A stretch of 64,000 bases of DNA. It comes from Macquaria australasica. Taxonomy: Eukaryota; Chordata; Actinopteri; Centrarchiformes; Percichthyidae. The notes below the pieces were generated by a model that did no database searches, was not told where the DNA came from, and saw only the letters and a program-made list of their open reading frames with translations. The translations under genes were made by a program, and so were the position numbers. Location of the stretch: NCBI GenBank assembly GCA_005408345.1, contig SEMN01000001.1, positions 1,488,001 to 1,552,000 on the forward strand. Reading direction: 5' to 3'. Of this stretch, positions 1 to 14,027 are shown in pieces (within the stretch, counting starts at the first letter, position 1; each line of letters begins with the position of its first letter).

Positions 1-901
1 TTATACACTATACAGTATTAGAGCAGTGGGGTTTATTTGTATTATTTTCTACAGATGGAGCCCATTCTAAATAAAGATTTACACGTATCATTTTTGGGTT
101 CATTCACATGTTGAAAAGGAAGGTGGCTTTATCAGGAACGTCCAGGATGCACACGCGATTAATGTGCACATGTTGGAACAAGATAATAAATAATACTTAC
201 ACTTTGGGAAACCCTTGTACAATCAAGCCGCGTGGCTTTGTTAATGAACACACAGCTTACGGGATCTGTGAGCAGAATACCTTGAATTATCACTGTCAGC
301 TCAGAGGATAATAGTGCGTGATCCCTTCTGTCAAACTGAAACAACTCATGCCAAATACAAAAACTATTGCACTCAAAATGTAATATTTCATCAGACAGCT
401 TTGCTACATATTCGTAAAGGCTCTCCCGGGGATAAAACATCTATCAGGAACAGAAGCATATTGGCATACATCCGCTTAGCCACATGTTTTGTGTAACTAA
501 TTGGATAACCACACCAAGTAAAGCACGAAATTGCCTTTTTTTCCCTTTTTTTTATCCCTCCTGCAGCAGTGGATGCAACCCTCTCTGCAGGGCGTTGGTG
601 GGGCACAGAGGCACACACATTTATGAGTCATACATTTAATATGCTCTCCCTTCCTACTCATATCATAAACACTCAGAGAGATGGAAATGAAACATCCCCT
701 TTTTCCTCTTTAAACACGTCGGAGACTTCGTCAGACAGTCGAGAGAGATTCTATCCTCTCCGTCCTTTGAGTGTTGCTCATCCTTACTCTCCGGTGCCCC
801 CCTGACTCCTCTTCTCTTACCCGGTCTGACACTCAGAAATGCTGCTCAGACTCCCCTTGTGCTAGTTTTAAAAAAAAATCTTAGTAGTGTGCGCGCAGTC
901 C

Positions 902-924
902 GTGTGTGTGTGTGTGTGTGTGTG
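902..924. repeat. (TG)n microsatellite
   Basis: Uninterrupted TG dinucleotide run, followed by a degenerate TG-rich tail to about 955. Confidence 0.95.
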
Positions 925-2412
925 GGTGTTTGTGTGCGTGCTTGTGTGTGTGTTTGGCTGAGAAGATAAGAGATTAGCATGACTCAGATAATGATTCAGG
1001 ACGCCAGGTGGCAAATGCCTCAAATCATGCTCTCCCTCGCTCTCTCTCTCTCTCCTGTTTCCTCTCACTTGTTCTCTACTCCTCGCACTGTCACAGCTGC
1101 TCTTTTTCGCTTGTCGTCTTCTCCCACCGTTCCCACTCTTTTCTCCTCACAATTTGAGCCCGTCTCCTATGTTGCTCTTCTGTACCCCCACCCCATTCCC
1201 CCCCTGCAACTGTGGCAAACTTAATAACCCGCCGGTTCACGGGTGGGCGTGGAGAGGTTAACAGGGGAGATAAAGAGGGTAAAGACAGAACGAGTGAAGA
1301 GGGAAGGTGGCGGTGGTAGAGAGAGCGATGGCCAGATGTGGAGAGATAAACGGGAGCGTGTCGGATTGAGGTGGAAATTGAGCATGAATCTCAAGGAGTG
1401 TATAGGGAAAAGGCGGCTGCTCGCGTCGTGCGCGTGATGGTGGGTAATTTAGAAAGAGTGGGACATAGGAATGTGTAGTGAGAGGCAGAGAGGGTTATAG
1501 AGAGCTGTGTAGAGGTGGATGGAGGCAGGGATAGAGAGATGGAAGGAGGGGTGGTGATCCTGGGGGCCTGATGACTCATGGCTGTGCTGCGGTTTGTGCG
1601 TCACTGGCGCTGGCTGGAGGAGGAGATAGTGGAGAGGTCTACGCATTTAATTACAGCCTTCCAATTTAGACACACTGTACACACACACACCTACACACAC
1701 ACAAAATAATATCACAAATAATAGTCTTACAAGTACACTAATTTGTAACACACGCACACAAGTATGTGGACACGCACGGACGTAGGCGCACGCTGTGAGC
1801 GTCTTCTGCATACTTGCAAACTGAATGTAAATGTTTCCATTCTTTTTATTTTTTTCTATATTCCTTTTTTTCAGCACGGGTATCGAGCTAAAACGACTGT
1901 GGTCACGAGCGTGTTCAGCATGCACGTTCTCTGCGTGCTGCCACCCCATCCCAGACAGACCTTCAGGCACAAAACTTATCGAGCCCCCCCATCCCCAAAA
2001 AAAAATTCCAAAATACCAAATCGTAGCCTTTGAGCAGTTGCACCATACGGCTTGTGACTGGAATATGAAACAGAGACACAGACATACAGAGGGACGTGCA
2101 GGACTCGCTTTGATGACGCAGTAAAGCAAACTCTTCTCTCAGATAATACTGCACGCTTCATAGTTTCCACAATACAATCTGCACTGCGTGATGCTTTGAG
2201 TCATCCTGCTGGTTAAAGGTCACCCATGTAAGACCAGGATTTCTGCATCACCTGTCATGTCTTTTGTTGATTATTTACAGTTGTATGGTTTTGAATAAGA
2301 CATGCAAGGCTTGTGATTTTAAAATACCACATCTGAGTGATTTTTGGGGGGTTAGACTGTGGCAATTGTTCCAAAATGATCTTTGTAATATCATGCCATT
2401 TACATTAAACTT

Positions 2413-2490
2413 CCTCCAGTCAAGTCAAGTTCATTCAATAAGCACTTTTAACACCTGCACTTTCTCAAAGTGCTTGACGGGAAACAAAGG
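2413..2490. repeat. Dispersed retroelement-tail-like repeat fragment
   Basis: This segment has the layout 'CAAGT-C-AAGTTCATT ... AAGCACTTTTAA ... CAAAGTGCTTGAC', which is common in teleost SINE/LINE 3' tails. Related segments lie at 38652-38720 and 39411-39540. The family assignment is from memory. Confidence 0.5.
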
Positions 2491-4811
2491 ACACATGCAA
2501 ATAGAAACGTGGGTAAGAAATAGAATAAGAACATCATGAATACCAGGAAATGGTCTGCTCTTGAAAACAGGCACAAAAGAAAGTGCGACAGCCGTATTAT
2601 ACGATGTTGCTGCGTATATTTTTGGCATTGTTCATTTCCTGTGAAGGAACAAAAGTATTCTTTATTTACCACATGACCCTGAGCTAAATGTAAGTAAAAA
2701 CATAACGTATTAGCTTTACAGGCATCCAATATAAGACACTGTTTTGTTTTTTTATTCTAAAGCAGATTAGCTAAGTTTCAAATGCAAAATGCATTTACAA
2801 TATTTAAAACAGTATTTGTTTTTGGCAGCAATGTAAAATAATTAAATGCAGTGATACATATACAATTTATATTTCATTAGTTGTGACTCCAAAAACATCC
2901 ATTTGGGCTTATAAAGAAAATTGTCTCGCACGCATTCACCAGATCTCCTGCTGATAACTAATTTTCAAGTTTTATTCAGTATAAATTATTATTTTGTGGG
3001 CTTTTTTTCTCTAACCCGGTTACAAATATCCCCCTGCACGTGAATACAAAGAATATTAAAAACATTTCAAACCATACATCTGCGCAGACCTCAAAATGCA
3101 ACAGTACACAGACAAAGGTTGTTTTTCAGTATCCTGCATAATATTACTCCACCTATCATTTTCAGGTTTCTATTTACCTGCAGTACAGTCTAATTTGTGT
3201 GTAATCACTGAATTCAAGGGAATAAATACACTATTCTTTGTTGTGTTTTATTTTATTATATAGGAAACTGCAGGGCAATTTGATTTTAAGGGCTCTTTTG
3301 CCTTTGAACTGACATAAAAAACAACATGAACATGAAAATAAAAGAACTCCAGAATACAGGACACTAATAACACACTGCGTATATCAAGTAAATGAAATAC
3401 ATGCTTGATTTCAGAACATGTCAGTTTCACTCATTCACATTTAATTTCAAATGTTTAAATTTAACTGATGCTCGGCTTTCGTCACCTTTTTTTTAATTTC
3501 TCTTTCTTTGACTTCCCTTTCCCGTCCAAACACATTACCCTCCTTGTGTGCCAATTATCCCCTAAGAGGCTGCAAGCCTCACTCTTAAACAATAGGAGCA
3601 ATCAGTTGCCCTCTCTCCCTCTCCCCCTCTGTGTGCCCCTTTACTCCACTCTCTTTTCTAGCAGAGAGTGCAAAGGGAGGATAATTTCTCCAAACAACAG
3701 TGTTGGGGAGGAAAATGGCAGGGGGAGGAGAAAGGAGAGGCAGAAAGAGATAAAGAAAGAGAGAGAGGGACTGCTGATTGGTCGGGTCACGTTGGTTCAA
3801 AGAGTCTAGAGGCACATCTGACAATACACAACACTGCATGCAGATGTTTGCTGTCTTAAACCGAGACAGGCAAATGCACAGCTGCTCTACAACCCTTGAC
3901 ACAGATCCTCTAAACCCTAAAATACACAAAAACACAGCCACACAGTCTGTGACACTCAATCCGCTAAAATGATCCTGCAACAAAAAAGCTGACAGCTTTT
4001 GCATTTTTCGAAAATTCATTACAGAATACATTACATTTACACACTCAAACATGCAGGTGTATTTCTTTAGACAAAGACTGAAGCAAAGCCAAATTTCATT
4101 CATGTCTGATGTCAAAAATGTCTCCATGTCTGAACTTATGTGAGTTAACTTGTTCATAAATGCTTCAATTTGGGGGTTTTTCTGTCTCTTTTTCTACTCA
4201 AATAAGATGTTCAAATTATTTGTTTGTCATAGTGTAATTTCATTAAAAAGGAATAAAGGAATCAAATTTTTTGATTAAAAGTTAATAAAACAAGACCACA
4301 TTGATTTGTTCTTGTGGATAAATAAAATAAAGAAGCAATGAGAATTTATAGCAAATAATTTTAGCAAATGTTCTCATGTTTTTTTTCTTTTTTCTTTTTT
4401 TTTAATCAATTCAGGGGTGTTTTTTTTCCGGCAGTTTTCCAGGTCTTTCAATTTAACGCCTATTTCCCCTCTCATTCATGTCTGCTATCATGAGTCGTCA
4501 GCGGCTCTGTCCCTGGGGAGGGAAATCCCAGCTGTCACTAAATAACTTTTCAGATCACACCAATAAAGCTAATGTCCACGGACACTAAAGGCCATGGAGT
4601 CCATTTAACAGCTGCTTAACGCATGAGCACACAAGTGGCACACACACCCTCACACACGTATGCATGTGTGTGCGCACACACACAGATTGTTGTGGATTAC
4701 TCTAACCAGGCTAATGATCTCCTCAATGGGACAACTGGGACTCTTCTGAGACCGTCTTCAGCCGGAGGCCCCACAGGGACCTGGAGAGAGGCTCAGGGGT
4801 AATTACAATGT

Positions 4812-4818
<7 letters not shown>

Positions 4819-4869
<51 letters not shown>
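4819..4869. repeat. (GT)n microsatellite
   Basis: About 25 perfect GT units. Confidence 0.97.
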
Positions 4870-4872
<3 letters not shown>

Positions 4873-5693
4873 CTGTCTGCATGTGCATGTCCAAGATTAG
4901 GTTAATCTACAATCAAGCAAGCTTTGATTATGATGGATGTAAAAATCACTGAATATCTAATTGTTAGCAGTTATTTGGCAGATATAACCCTTTTATATGT
5001 GCACCTGTGTTTAGACAGTGTACCTATGTCAATGTTTTTCTGGCACCAAGCTTTCCTAAACATATTGTATACTAAAATATTGAGATGAATAACTGTATAT
5101 GTGAATAATAATGCAATATATTGTATTTGACATAGAAAACTAACGTAGAATCCAACAAAGGAACTTAATTTCATGCCGTCTTTCCGTCTTTTCCATTTCC
5201 GTCTTCATAGCAAAGTGTGTTTATTTTAGCAAAGCTGAAGTTTCCAATACAATTTAGCGAAGCTCACTTACATGTCAGTGTGTTCATGTGTTTGCCTTCT
5301 GTTAGCTCTTAAAATATTTTTACTGTCCAAATTAAGGCTCAGCTCCTGCTCTGTTCAGTAAACATTCAGATTTGTCATCAAGGAAACCTAACATTTTAAC
5401 AGCACCGGCTCTCTGAGAGAATACACATTTGAAATGATATTAAACATTAAAACACTGACTGTGACACTGGATGCAGATGACGGGAAAGCAGAGAACAAGA
5501 AATGGAGGAGAGACTAATTGAGAAGGAGAGAGGGATGGGGTAAATGGATGTATGATTGATGTGAGTTTGACGCTGGGGGAGAGACAGAGAGAGAGAGAGG
5601 GAAGGGGGAGAGGCAGAAAATGAGGTGGCAGGCACAAATTGATCCTCACCTCTCCTTTTTTGGCATTCTGCCTTTGTTTCGGCTCATGGCCCC

Positions 5694-5723
5694 TCATCAT
5701 CACCCTCATCATCATCATCATCA
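5694..5723. repeat. (ATC)n-type trinucleotide repeat
   Basis: Tandem CAT/ATC units with one CCC interruption near the start. Confidence 0.9.
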
Positions 5724-6791
5724 GTATTATTACCCCCCTCTCTCTCCCTCTCTCTCTCTTTCTTTCTCGCTCTGTCACCAGCCCCTCTTCCCGCCCCTCT
5801 CTGTGACGCTCGCAATGCCAATCAGATCGTAACATGACATTATGGCTCATTATACCTGGGCTGGATGAACGGTCTGCTGCTGGTGGCCAACCTTCTCAGG
5901 TACAATATAGCGCACAAAACAGAAAGACGTTTATGAAATGTCCTCAAAATGTAAATGTTCTTGTTTCTTTGTCTCTTTATTTGGTGCATCTCATTTCCGT
6001 GGCGTCCAGACAGAATGGTATGCGACAGGGCGTTATGCAATCTGGGGATACAGGCTTGTAACGTCTAAAGAAAGCACTGATGGAAAGAGATAGCAAGAAG
6101 GGTGTAAAGAGAGAAATAGAAGCAAAGAAAGGGAGTGAGAAAATGAGAATCATAGGAGAGGGAAAGGTAGAAAGAGAGCCATGAACGCTCAAGCAGCAGA
6201 AAAACATTGTGGTCATCTGCAGTGCGATGAGTCACCTGTAGGCAACACACACACACACATATACACACATAAACCCAAAAGAGACAGGCTTTGCAATCAC
6301 AGCCCACAGCTGTGTAGTTACAATGCCATATTGTCTCATAAACTGCATTCACTGAATGCGTCGCATTGTCAAATCTGAAACACAATCTTCTGCCGAATGC
6401 GAAAGTGAAAATAAAAAAAAAATGATGGAATTTCAAAATCAAAAGAAACCACAAAATGATTCGACCTTTGAAAGCTTTCCATGGTGAATTCGAGATATCA
6501 ACCTGATGATTAACACAAACTGTCGAACAAAATGTTAATGAAAGACAGCAATTAGTCTTTAGATGGTTTACTGGCAGCGTGATGTTGCTGCTCTTGTAAT
6601 TAGTTAAAATAAAATCTGTGGATTAAATCAGCCATCTGTATCCTGTATACATATTTCCTTCTGCTACCCTTCTGCTCTGCCTCTGCTAGGTCGGGCTTGC
6701 TGCGTCAAATGTGTTATGATCAATGTCATTCATTTTCCACACATAACCAAACATTATACAGACACACCAGATATATACTAGAGTCAATTAT

Positions 6792-7097
6792 CAGGGCTGC
6801 AACTAATGATTATTTTCATTATCGATTACTCTGCAAATAATGTTCTCGATTAATCATTTGGCCTGTAAAACATCCAAAAACCAGCATCCTACCACGCAAG
6901 GTGACGTCATCAAATGTCTCGTTTTGTTTGACCAACTCTCCAAAACTTACTATAATATAAGACCACAAAAAGCAGCAAATCCTCACATTTGAGAACATGG
7001 AACCATCAAATATTTGGAATTTAGCTGGCCAAAATAGTTGGTGGTGAATTGTTTTTCAATCGATTAAGTGACTAATCATTTCATCATTGCAGCTCTA
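6792..7097. mobile_element. hAT-like MITE, non-autonomous
   Basis: The left end reads CAGGGCTGCAACTAATGATT. The right end is the inverse of a similar sequence, ending in the complement of TAGAGCTGCAATGATG, so the element has imperfect terminal inverted repeats. Internal segments such as 'AAGCAGCAAATCCTCACATTTGAGA' layout recur in a second copy at 46162-46428. This 'GGGCTGCAACTAA...' family is abundant in teleosts (from memory). There is no coding capacity. I could not identify an unambiguous 8-bp target duplication. Confidence 0.8.
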
Positions 7098-10000
7098 AAA
7101 TGTATGAACAAAAGCATTTTAACACAGTTAAAAGGGTCACAGTAAAAATGGACATAATGGAGGCCAGAAAAAAAGCTACCGTTCACAGAGGGAAAGAATC
7201 AAACAGAAAAAGGTCACAATAGAAAAGAAAATCGCATTTGATGTAATTTGCATTAGCATCACTGTTACAATGCCATAAACCAGTAAAATCAACTTTTGAT
7301 GTGTGCAAAGACAAAATAATAAATAAAAACAAATTACCATGGTTCTGCAGGATGAGAATGGTGTGAAATTGCTATGAAAATATGTATTAATCAGCATACC
7401 ATTACTTACTACACTGTAATGCTAAACTCATATAAATTGTCTTGCATATTTTTGTCATGCAATGCCTTGGTTATGAGAGAAACCAAAGAGGAAAAAACAA
7501 ACCTCGCTTGCAATGAACAGTGTGATCAAATCTTTGCTTAAATTTTTATTGTTTCGTATGGAATTCAATACTGAATGTGTTGATTTCTTAATCACAAATA
7601 TCTGCCTCACCTCCTGACATTTCTTTCCTTCGGTGGCAAAGGACTTTCCAGCAAAGCTGCATGTTAAACTGACTCATTATTCACAGGCTGTCAGATAGCG
7701 CAAGGTTACTGTAAAACAAAAACAAAGCATTTATACTGCAGCCTGACAGAAAATCAGGTGAGCTTTCAACAGCAACATTAGCTAATTTCCAAATTGTCAG
7801 TCCAATGCAGGGTGGTAACATGAATACGTGAAATATCTGACTATTGATATCTGCAGCAAAGTGTATATGATAAACATTCCTTTTCCTTCTGTCTGCCTGA
7901 ATTCCACGGTGAGGATAAAACGATGGGAAGTAAGCAGCAGATCTTGTCATCATTCATTCTAATTCTCTCTGCGTTTAACTCACACTCTCCAGTCCTCCCC
8001 CCTGAACCTCCCCCCATCAGCCAGCTTCATCTCTTTTCAAGCCTCATCACCAACACACAGCACTCCCCCCTATCTCCGCCCCACCACCACCACCTCACTC
8101 CCCTCCCCAATTTCCTCCATCCACTTTCATGTCCCTGAACAAGAATGAGATTAATTCAGTCCATTTGTATTAGTAGTAGCTGCTTGTGCTGTTTTAGGTT
8201 CCCTAACAGCAGTAAAAACCTCAAATCTCTGTCTGGAGTGGGGAGCTGCTGCTCGTCGGCCATCTCCTGCTCCTCTGCAACCTCACTGGTGTGTTCTCAC
8301 TCTCGTGCCTATAGTCTCTGCAGTGTGAGTATGTATGCGGCCGTACGCCTTTGCACACGTTTGTGCAAATGATTCCCGAGGCACTCTTTTATTCATGGCC
8401 ACGTGCATCTTTTAAAGCATTTCATTTTGGGAACATTTTAGTTAAGTGGTTTATGCAACTTTCAGGAGACTGCAAACATTCAGGTGTGATAGACCACAGA
8501 GTAGCTATTAGCTTTTTCACGGTGTTGCTATGGCAACTCTGTCAATGAGAGACATAGTGATTATTAATAACTACCACTTACTGAGTTGGAAACTTTAGAG
8601 CAATGGTAGACGAGAGGAAAGGGTTTCTGTCAGGGTCTCTTAGTTGTCAACATATGCCTTGGTCACAACCTTTTTTATACTCTGTTGTTGTGACCTTTAA
8701 CTGTAGAGTCTGACCACATATTTGGCCAAACTGTTCAAACATAAGGTGTAACACATGGACAAACATCGACATTGGACCAAATCCTGCCCTGGACCAAGCG
8801 CCATTTAGTAAATGTGGAAAAGATTCATCACTGTGTCTCACATTTGGTCCAAAACCAAATCAGTGGTGTCTAAAGGAGACAAATCAATGGAAAAACAGAA
8901 TCAACCTGCTGTATTTTGATCCTTCCAATGTCATTGTGCGGGAACAAAAAGAGGTTCAAAACAACGTAAATTAGTCTGTGGTTTCTTCAGTTGTTTTGGC
9001 TGTTGGTGTTAGATCAAGCCACGGAGAATGAAGAAAGCGATCAATATTCATGTCCAAAGAAAGCAAGAAAACTGATTCACCCTCTCGAATGAATTGCACT
9101 GTATGTTTGTTTGTGCGTCAACGCTTCTCAGATGAGCAACTTTCTAAAAAATTGGTCCAACAAGAACGGAATATGTGTGACTCCTAGTGTGTAGTTAAGA
9201 CCTGCGCGTGTGCCAAGCGTTTAGACCAAGAAGATACAATAATTCCTCTGTTTTTAAACAAGAGACCGCCTAGTTATTTTAAGCCACTTGTCATAGCGTG
9301 TGAGGATCGATTTAAAGAGCTGAGGGACTTTCAAACAATCACAAGCTGCTGGTATGTTTTAGGCACACTGTGCTGTAGGTGAGGCCAGGTGCCGCTCTCC
9401 TCCTGCGACTCTCGTGTCAGATCGCACATCTCCCGCTTCACTTCCTCAGATGAGAGGGGAAAAAAAGAAGTAGAAAAAAAAGCTCCCGAGGGTGAAAGTG
9501 AAAGTGAGAGAAACAGGTTGCCTTCTCTCCAAGGTCAACCAGCTGCCACAGTCAATGAGCCTCTTGAGTCTATGAGTCAACAAGGCACAGGATCACTTCC
9601 AAACATGAATTTGTCATAACTAATACAGCCCTCCGACCCCATCACACACCCGACAGAACACACAGTCATACATAACAACCCTGTGAACTTAATGGGAGGC
9701 TCTGCTCCTGTATTTGCCCGTGTGAGCGGTCTCCGAGACACCCTTTGGTGCTGTCTGTTTGTGTTTACCCCTGCGGACAAACCAGCAGCTTCATCAAGGG
9801 TGCTATGGAAAGGACAGTGTGTCATGAGGGACCGAGCAGCACGGTGCCGCATTGTTTTAGAGGCTGGATGAGTCACGGAAGACAAATCAGGGTTGGTGGC
9901 ATTTGAGAAGGCTCGTCCATTGCATTAGGACAGCACCGTTAAATCAACAGTGGGATTATAATGTGTTCCCATGATGCCTGTTTTAGCAGGTCAGACAAGG

Positions 10001-10454
10001 AATTCATTAAGGCATAATGTAACCTAATTACCTGAGAGACTCGACAGTTACATGTTATGATTGTAATTTGTTTTTGTGGAAGAAGAATACCTTTCCTCTG
10101 CCGTCTCTGCCAACCTTCCTCACGAAACTGAAGAAGTTAAAATTCTCAAAACAAACCATATTTATAGCACCTAGTACACAATGTGAGTGCAGCATCGCAA
10201 TGACTATTTCAAGTAATTTCTATATGACTCACCAAAGAAATTCAAAAGCTCATACATCATCAAAAGAGCAGACAGCAAATTTTCATCTGCTTTAGTCATG
10301 GCTGAATTACTTTTCATCTATATCGTCATTTTTCAGTGAGATGAGTGCACGCTTCAATTATTTGTTCCTTTGACAAAGTCTAAAATTCAAATGAATAGCT
10401 TGACATTGTGTAGATTTAAACTGAAAATGTGGTCAAAAATATGTGAGCAAAAAT

Positions 10455-10481
10455 CACCCACCCCACCCCACCCCACCCACC
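10455..10481. repeat. ACCCC-type tandem tract
   Basis: Short tandem run of CACCC/ACCCC units, C-rich on the plus strand. Confidence 0.85.
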
Positions 10482-13400
10482 ATCTCATTCAGGTTTTACC
10501 ACATTTCAAAATAATGCTTCTCAGTAGGGTTCAGCTTTCTCTGAGTGGTTGCCTTTGATTTTTTTTTTTCTCTCTGTACTGATAAAAGCAAAATTACACA
10601 AGATTGCCCACATACAATAGGGGCAGCTATAAATGCGATCATTTTATTTTTGACTTTCAGCACACATCTCCTACGTTTGTCCCGTATGCGAATGTCAAGT
10701 GTGTGCAGGTGACAGACTCCGAGCATAATCCGTTTTTCCTCCCCGCTCCCCTTTTCTCTCTATTTCCACCTCTGTCTCTCTTTGTGTCTCGCTCGCTCCC
10801 TGACCACCCTCACACACACTGCCAACGTGAGATAGCCACGTCTGTGTGTCCAGTGCAGTGTGTCATGGGTGATAATATGTGACGTATGCGTCACGTGCCA
10901 GCGGTTTTAGGGTTCCACTAGAAGCTACTTATTCTTGTTATCATCTCTAGGCATCATTATTATCAGCTGGAACAGACGCGACGGGTCCCTCTGCGTCATT
11001 GTTCCCTCCAAAACCCCTAAAGCTCTCGCTGCCAAAGCTTCCCACAACGTAACCAACAAAGGAGGGAAGAGAACACGTCGAAAATCACTCTGGCACTCTT
11101 TCAGCGTCCTCCCCTCATCCATCCCCTCATCCATGGCCTGCAACACCCCCCTCCTCTGTGTACCCTCTGCACTCTGTCTCCCTTTTTTTATTTATTTTTT
11201 TTGCCTCTCTATCAAATGTTCACCTCTTTTGTCTCATCCACTCTTTCTTGTTCCATCGCACTCTATCTTTCTTCGTGACACGCTCTGCCCTCATCCGCTC
11301 TCTCTGGCCGCCATTATCTAAACCACCCATCTCCTCATCTTTCCCTCAATTCCCCTCTCTCGTAGTCAGGAAAAAAATTCACAACCTCCACACACAGATA
11401 AATGCACGCCCCGACACACACACACAGTGACACTGTGCGTGCATATACTCTCACCCCTCCCAAAACCTTCTTCCATGCACACAACCACCCCCCCACCACC
11501 ACCACCACCTTCTACTCTCTCCAAACCCCTACCCCCCCACCCTAATCCTAATCACACCACCACCACCGTCATCAGCCCTTATCTCACTCCACCAAATCTG
11601 CTGTGACTCAAAACAATTTCCTCTCATTTGCGATTTTACTGCCCGCCCCCTCCTCCTACACCTCCATCAACCCACCTACCCCCTTTCAATAAACCCTCTC
11701 CACCTCCTCAATACCCCATCGCTACCCATCAGGCGCAGACCCCACCCAAACGCACATGCACACAAACACAAACGCATATACAAATGCACTCACGTACACA
11801 CACTCTGACCGGTCGCCATTAAGAATGACGGCTCATCATGTGTAAGCGGTGACTTGCCACTGTCATCCAGTGGAGCCCGAGAAGAACTGCAGTGTGACGT
11901 CACGGCGGACGCCGGCCCTGCTGGTTGGTGGAACATATTTACGTCTGTGTGGTTGGGATGGGGGAGCCGGAGGAATACAATTTGGTGGGTGGGTGGACCC
12001 GGTGGGCCTTGCTGCATCACTGAACCAGGAAAATGAATGAGAGCCTACACTAGGTGTCACCCCCTTCCTCTCCCGTCGGCCTCCGCTAATTTCCCTTTCT
12101 CTTTTCTGTTCTTCTCTTCTCCATTTGGCCCCCGAGGCAAAGAAAACAGTTGAAATTGCAAAAATTAGTGTTTGACAATATGTTCGACGGTATGTTGACT
12201 GTGTTTAATGACTTGAAGCAGCTGAAGGAGAAACAAATGTTTATATCATTTGATTAAATGATTAGAAATCCATTCAAAGTTCAGTGAAGCAGCCTGAAAT
12301 TTTGAGCGTTTGAATTTCAACAAGAGCAAAACAGCACCACCCAATGGGAGGTTCTCATAGCCACAACCAGAGAGAGAATATAACATGCTACATGATGAGG
12401 TGACAGGATACAAGCGTGTGTTTTACAGTGACAGACTCAGCGATTTACGTCATTGAGGGGACAATAAACGAGTCTGTCTCTGAACAGGAAACATAACGTT
12501 AGCACTTTCTTCATCTCTGCAGTCATGAAATGGTTTCACAGCCAACAGCAAAAGAGTTTGTTTGTTTTCATCACAAGTCTGTTTTTTGTCTAGCAGACAA
12601 TGTGTAGTTTGTACCGGTGATGGGAATTTCAAATATCGCTTTTGGCTTTTAGTGGTCATTTAAACATAATCTAAAACCAGGAATATGCAGAAACAGTTGT
12701 TTCTCAGACACTTTATAATGTTGGGCATATAATGCAATAACAGTTCATAGTGAAATACAAAAATCAAAGCTATTACATTTAAAGTAGTGTTCACTTGATT
12801 GCATTAACATATTTAACCAATTATTTCAACTCAATTACATGCGAATGAATATCGTTCAATATTTACATAGAGACAGGCATCTATGGAAGACTGTGCGTGT
12901 ATTGTGATCATCAAGCTTCATGATCTTCACATGTTAAAGATATGGGAAACACATTGTTTTCAGTGTGATTTGATACATTGTGTGAAATATCGATTATAGC
13001 CACTTTAAAGCTGCTCTAATCAATATTTTTGTATTAACAATGGGTCAGATGACTACGTGTAATGTAAAAGAGCTCACTCGCAGTGACAAACCCACAGACA
13101 GTTATCACCAAAATCTGCAGTTCCACTCAGCGTTGTAGCATCTTTCAGCTTATTGTTCTGGTTTTATGGCCCACACCAAAATTGAGGCAGCATCAAAACT
13201 TAGAGGAAAATTGAAAGCTTGTAGGTGTGACTAAATCTAAATGGCTACATATGGAAGATATGCAGAAAAAAAGAGAAAAAATCCACAGACACCACAGCAG
13301 GCTAAGCCTCTATGACCCGTGACAGTATCATCATATCCTCATTACATATCTTGTAGCAAAGATAATGTGCCATTTACCTGTACTGTTTAAGTCATCTTTT

Positions 13401-13890
13401 ACTGTGGTAAGAATGTAACTTTGAAGCAGTGGGAGACTCTTACAAGAGTTTTGGAGATTAGACTTTCATTACTCAAAATTCAAAGGTGCACAAAATGTAC
13501 TTTTCCCACCTCATTCTCTACAGTAAAAGTACAGTCACCGTCATAACTTCCACCTGCCGTCAATGCCCTTTTAAGGGCAGGGTTAAACAGGGTGAAAGCC
13601 CTGTTACTCATACAGTGTGTTTAATAACAGGCACGTGTATGCACACTTTGACCAAAACTATTTCATTCCTTTGAACTTCGGTGAAACAGTGAAGATCTGT
13701 GACGCTGCAGAGCAGCTGAAAGAAAAATGACCAGCTTTATCTTGGCAGCGTTTTAAGTTTCCCGGAGGAGTGTGCAGCTTGTTGGTGGGTCGGGGGTGGA
13801 GAGATCTGACTTGCCCCTGACTTGCCCGCAGAATACTGTATATGCCCACTTGCACAGACAGAGAGCAAGGTGGGTGGACATTGCCTTGCC

Positions 13891-13930
13891 TTGGTTATTG
13901 ATTATTATCCAGGTAATTGGTTATTGATTA
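13891..13930 (+). promoter_or_regulatory. Twin HNF1-like motifs upstream of MATE paralog A
   Basis: The 14-mer TTGGTTATTGATTA occurs twice, at 13891-13904 and 13917-13930, 26 bp apart and about 100-135 bp before the start codon at 14028. Within it, GTTATTGATTA plus the next two bases matches roughly 10 of the 12 fixed positions of the HNF1 consensus GTTAATNATTAAC. A closely related motif lies upstream of paralog B at 34359-34371. HNF1 control is an inference. Other homeodomain factors could bind such AT-rich sites. Confidence 0.4.
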
Positions 13931-14027
13931 CTCCCAGCTTTCTTGTCTGTGTCTGAAGGGAATTGTACTGTACGAACATCATTCAGTTTGGGACTGAGTT
14001 CTGTTTTCTGCCAAATCTCATTTCAGT

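Larger units (their letters stand above)
1..13890. other. Gene-free flank (intergenic or part of a large intron)
   Basis: I find no reading frame here with exon-like splice borders or resemblance to a known protein. Long open stretches are low-complexity (CT-, GA-, CA- or C-rich) and lack protein-like composition. The region holds (TG)n at 902-924, CT/GA-rich tracts near 1040-1063, 1260-1540, 3610-3770 and 5500-5620, an (ATC)n-type tract at 5694-5723, a hAT-like MITE at 6792-7097, an ACCCC-type tract at 10455-10481 and a C/A-rich stretch at 11450-11780. Non-repetitive pieces near 4440-4800 and 6480-6665 could be conserved non-coding elements, but this cannot be judged from one sequence. Confidence 0.6.

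Noticed and set aside
1647..2129. Minus-strand open frame of 160 codons
   Set aside because: CA-repeat-derived and Cys/Val-rich, with no domain, exon borders or recognisable similarity.
3585..4157. Minus-strand open frame of 190 codons
   Set aside because: It crosses CT/GA-rich low-complexity DNA, has biased composition and resembles no known protein.
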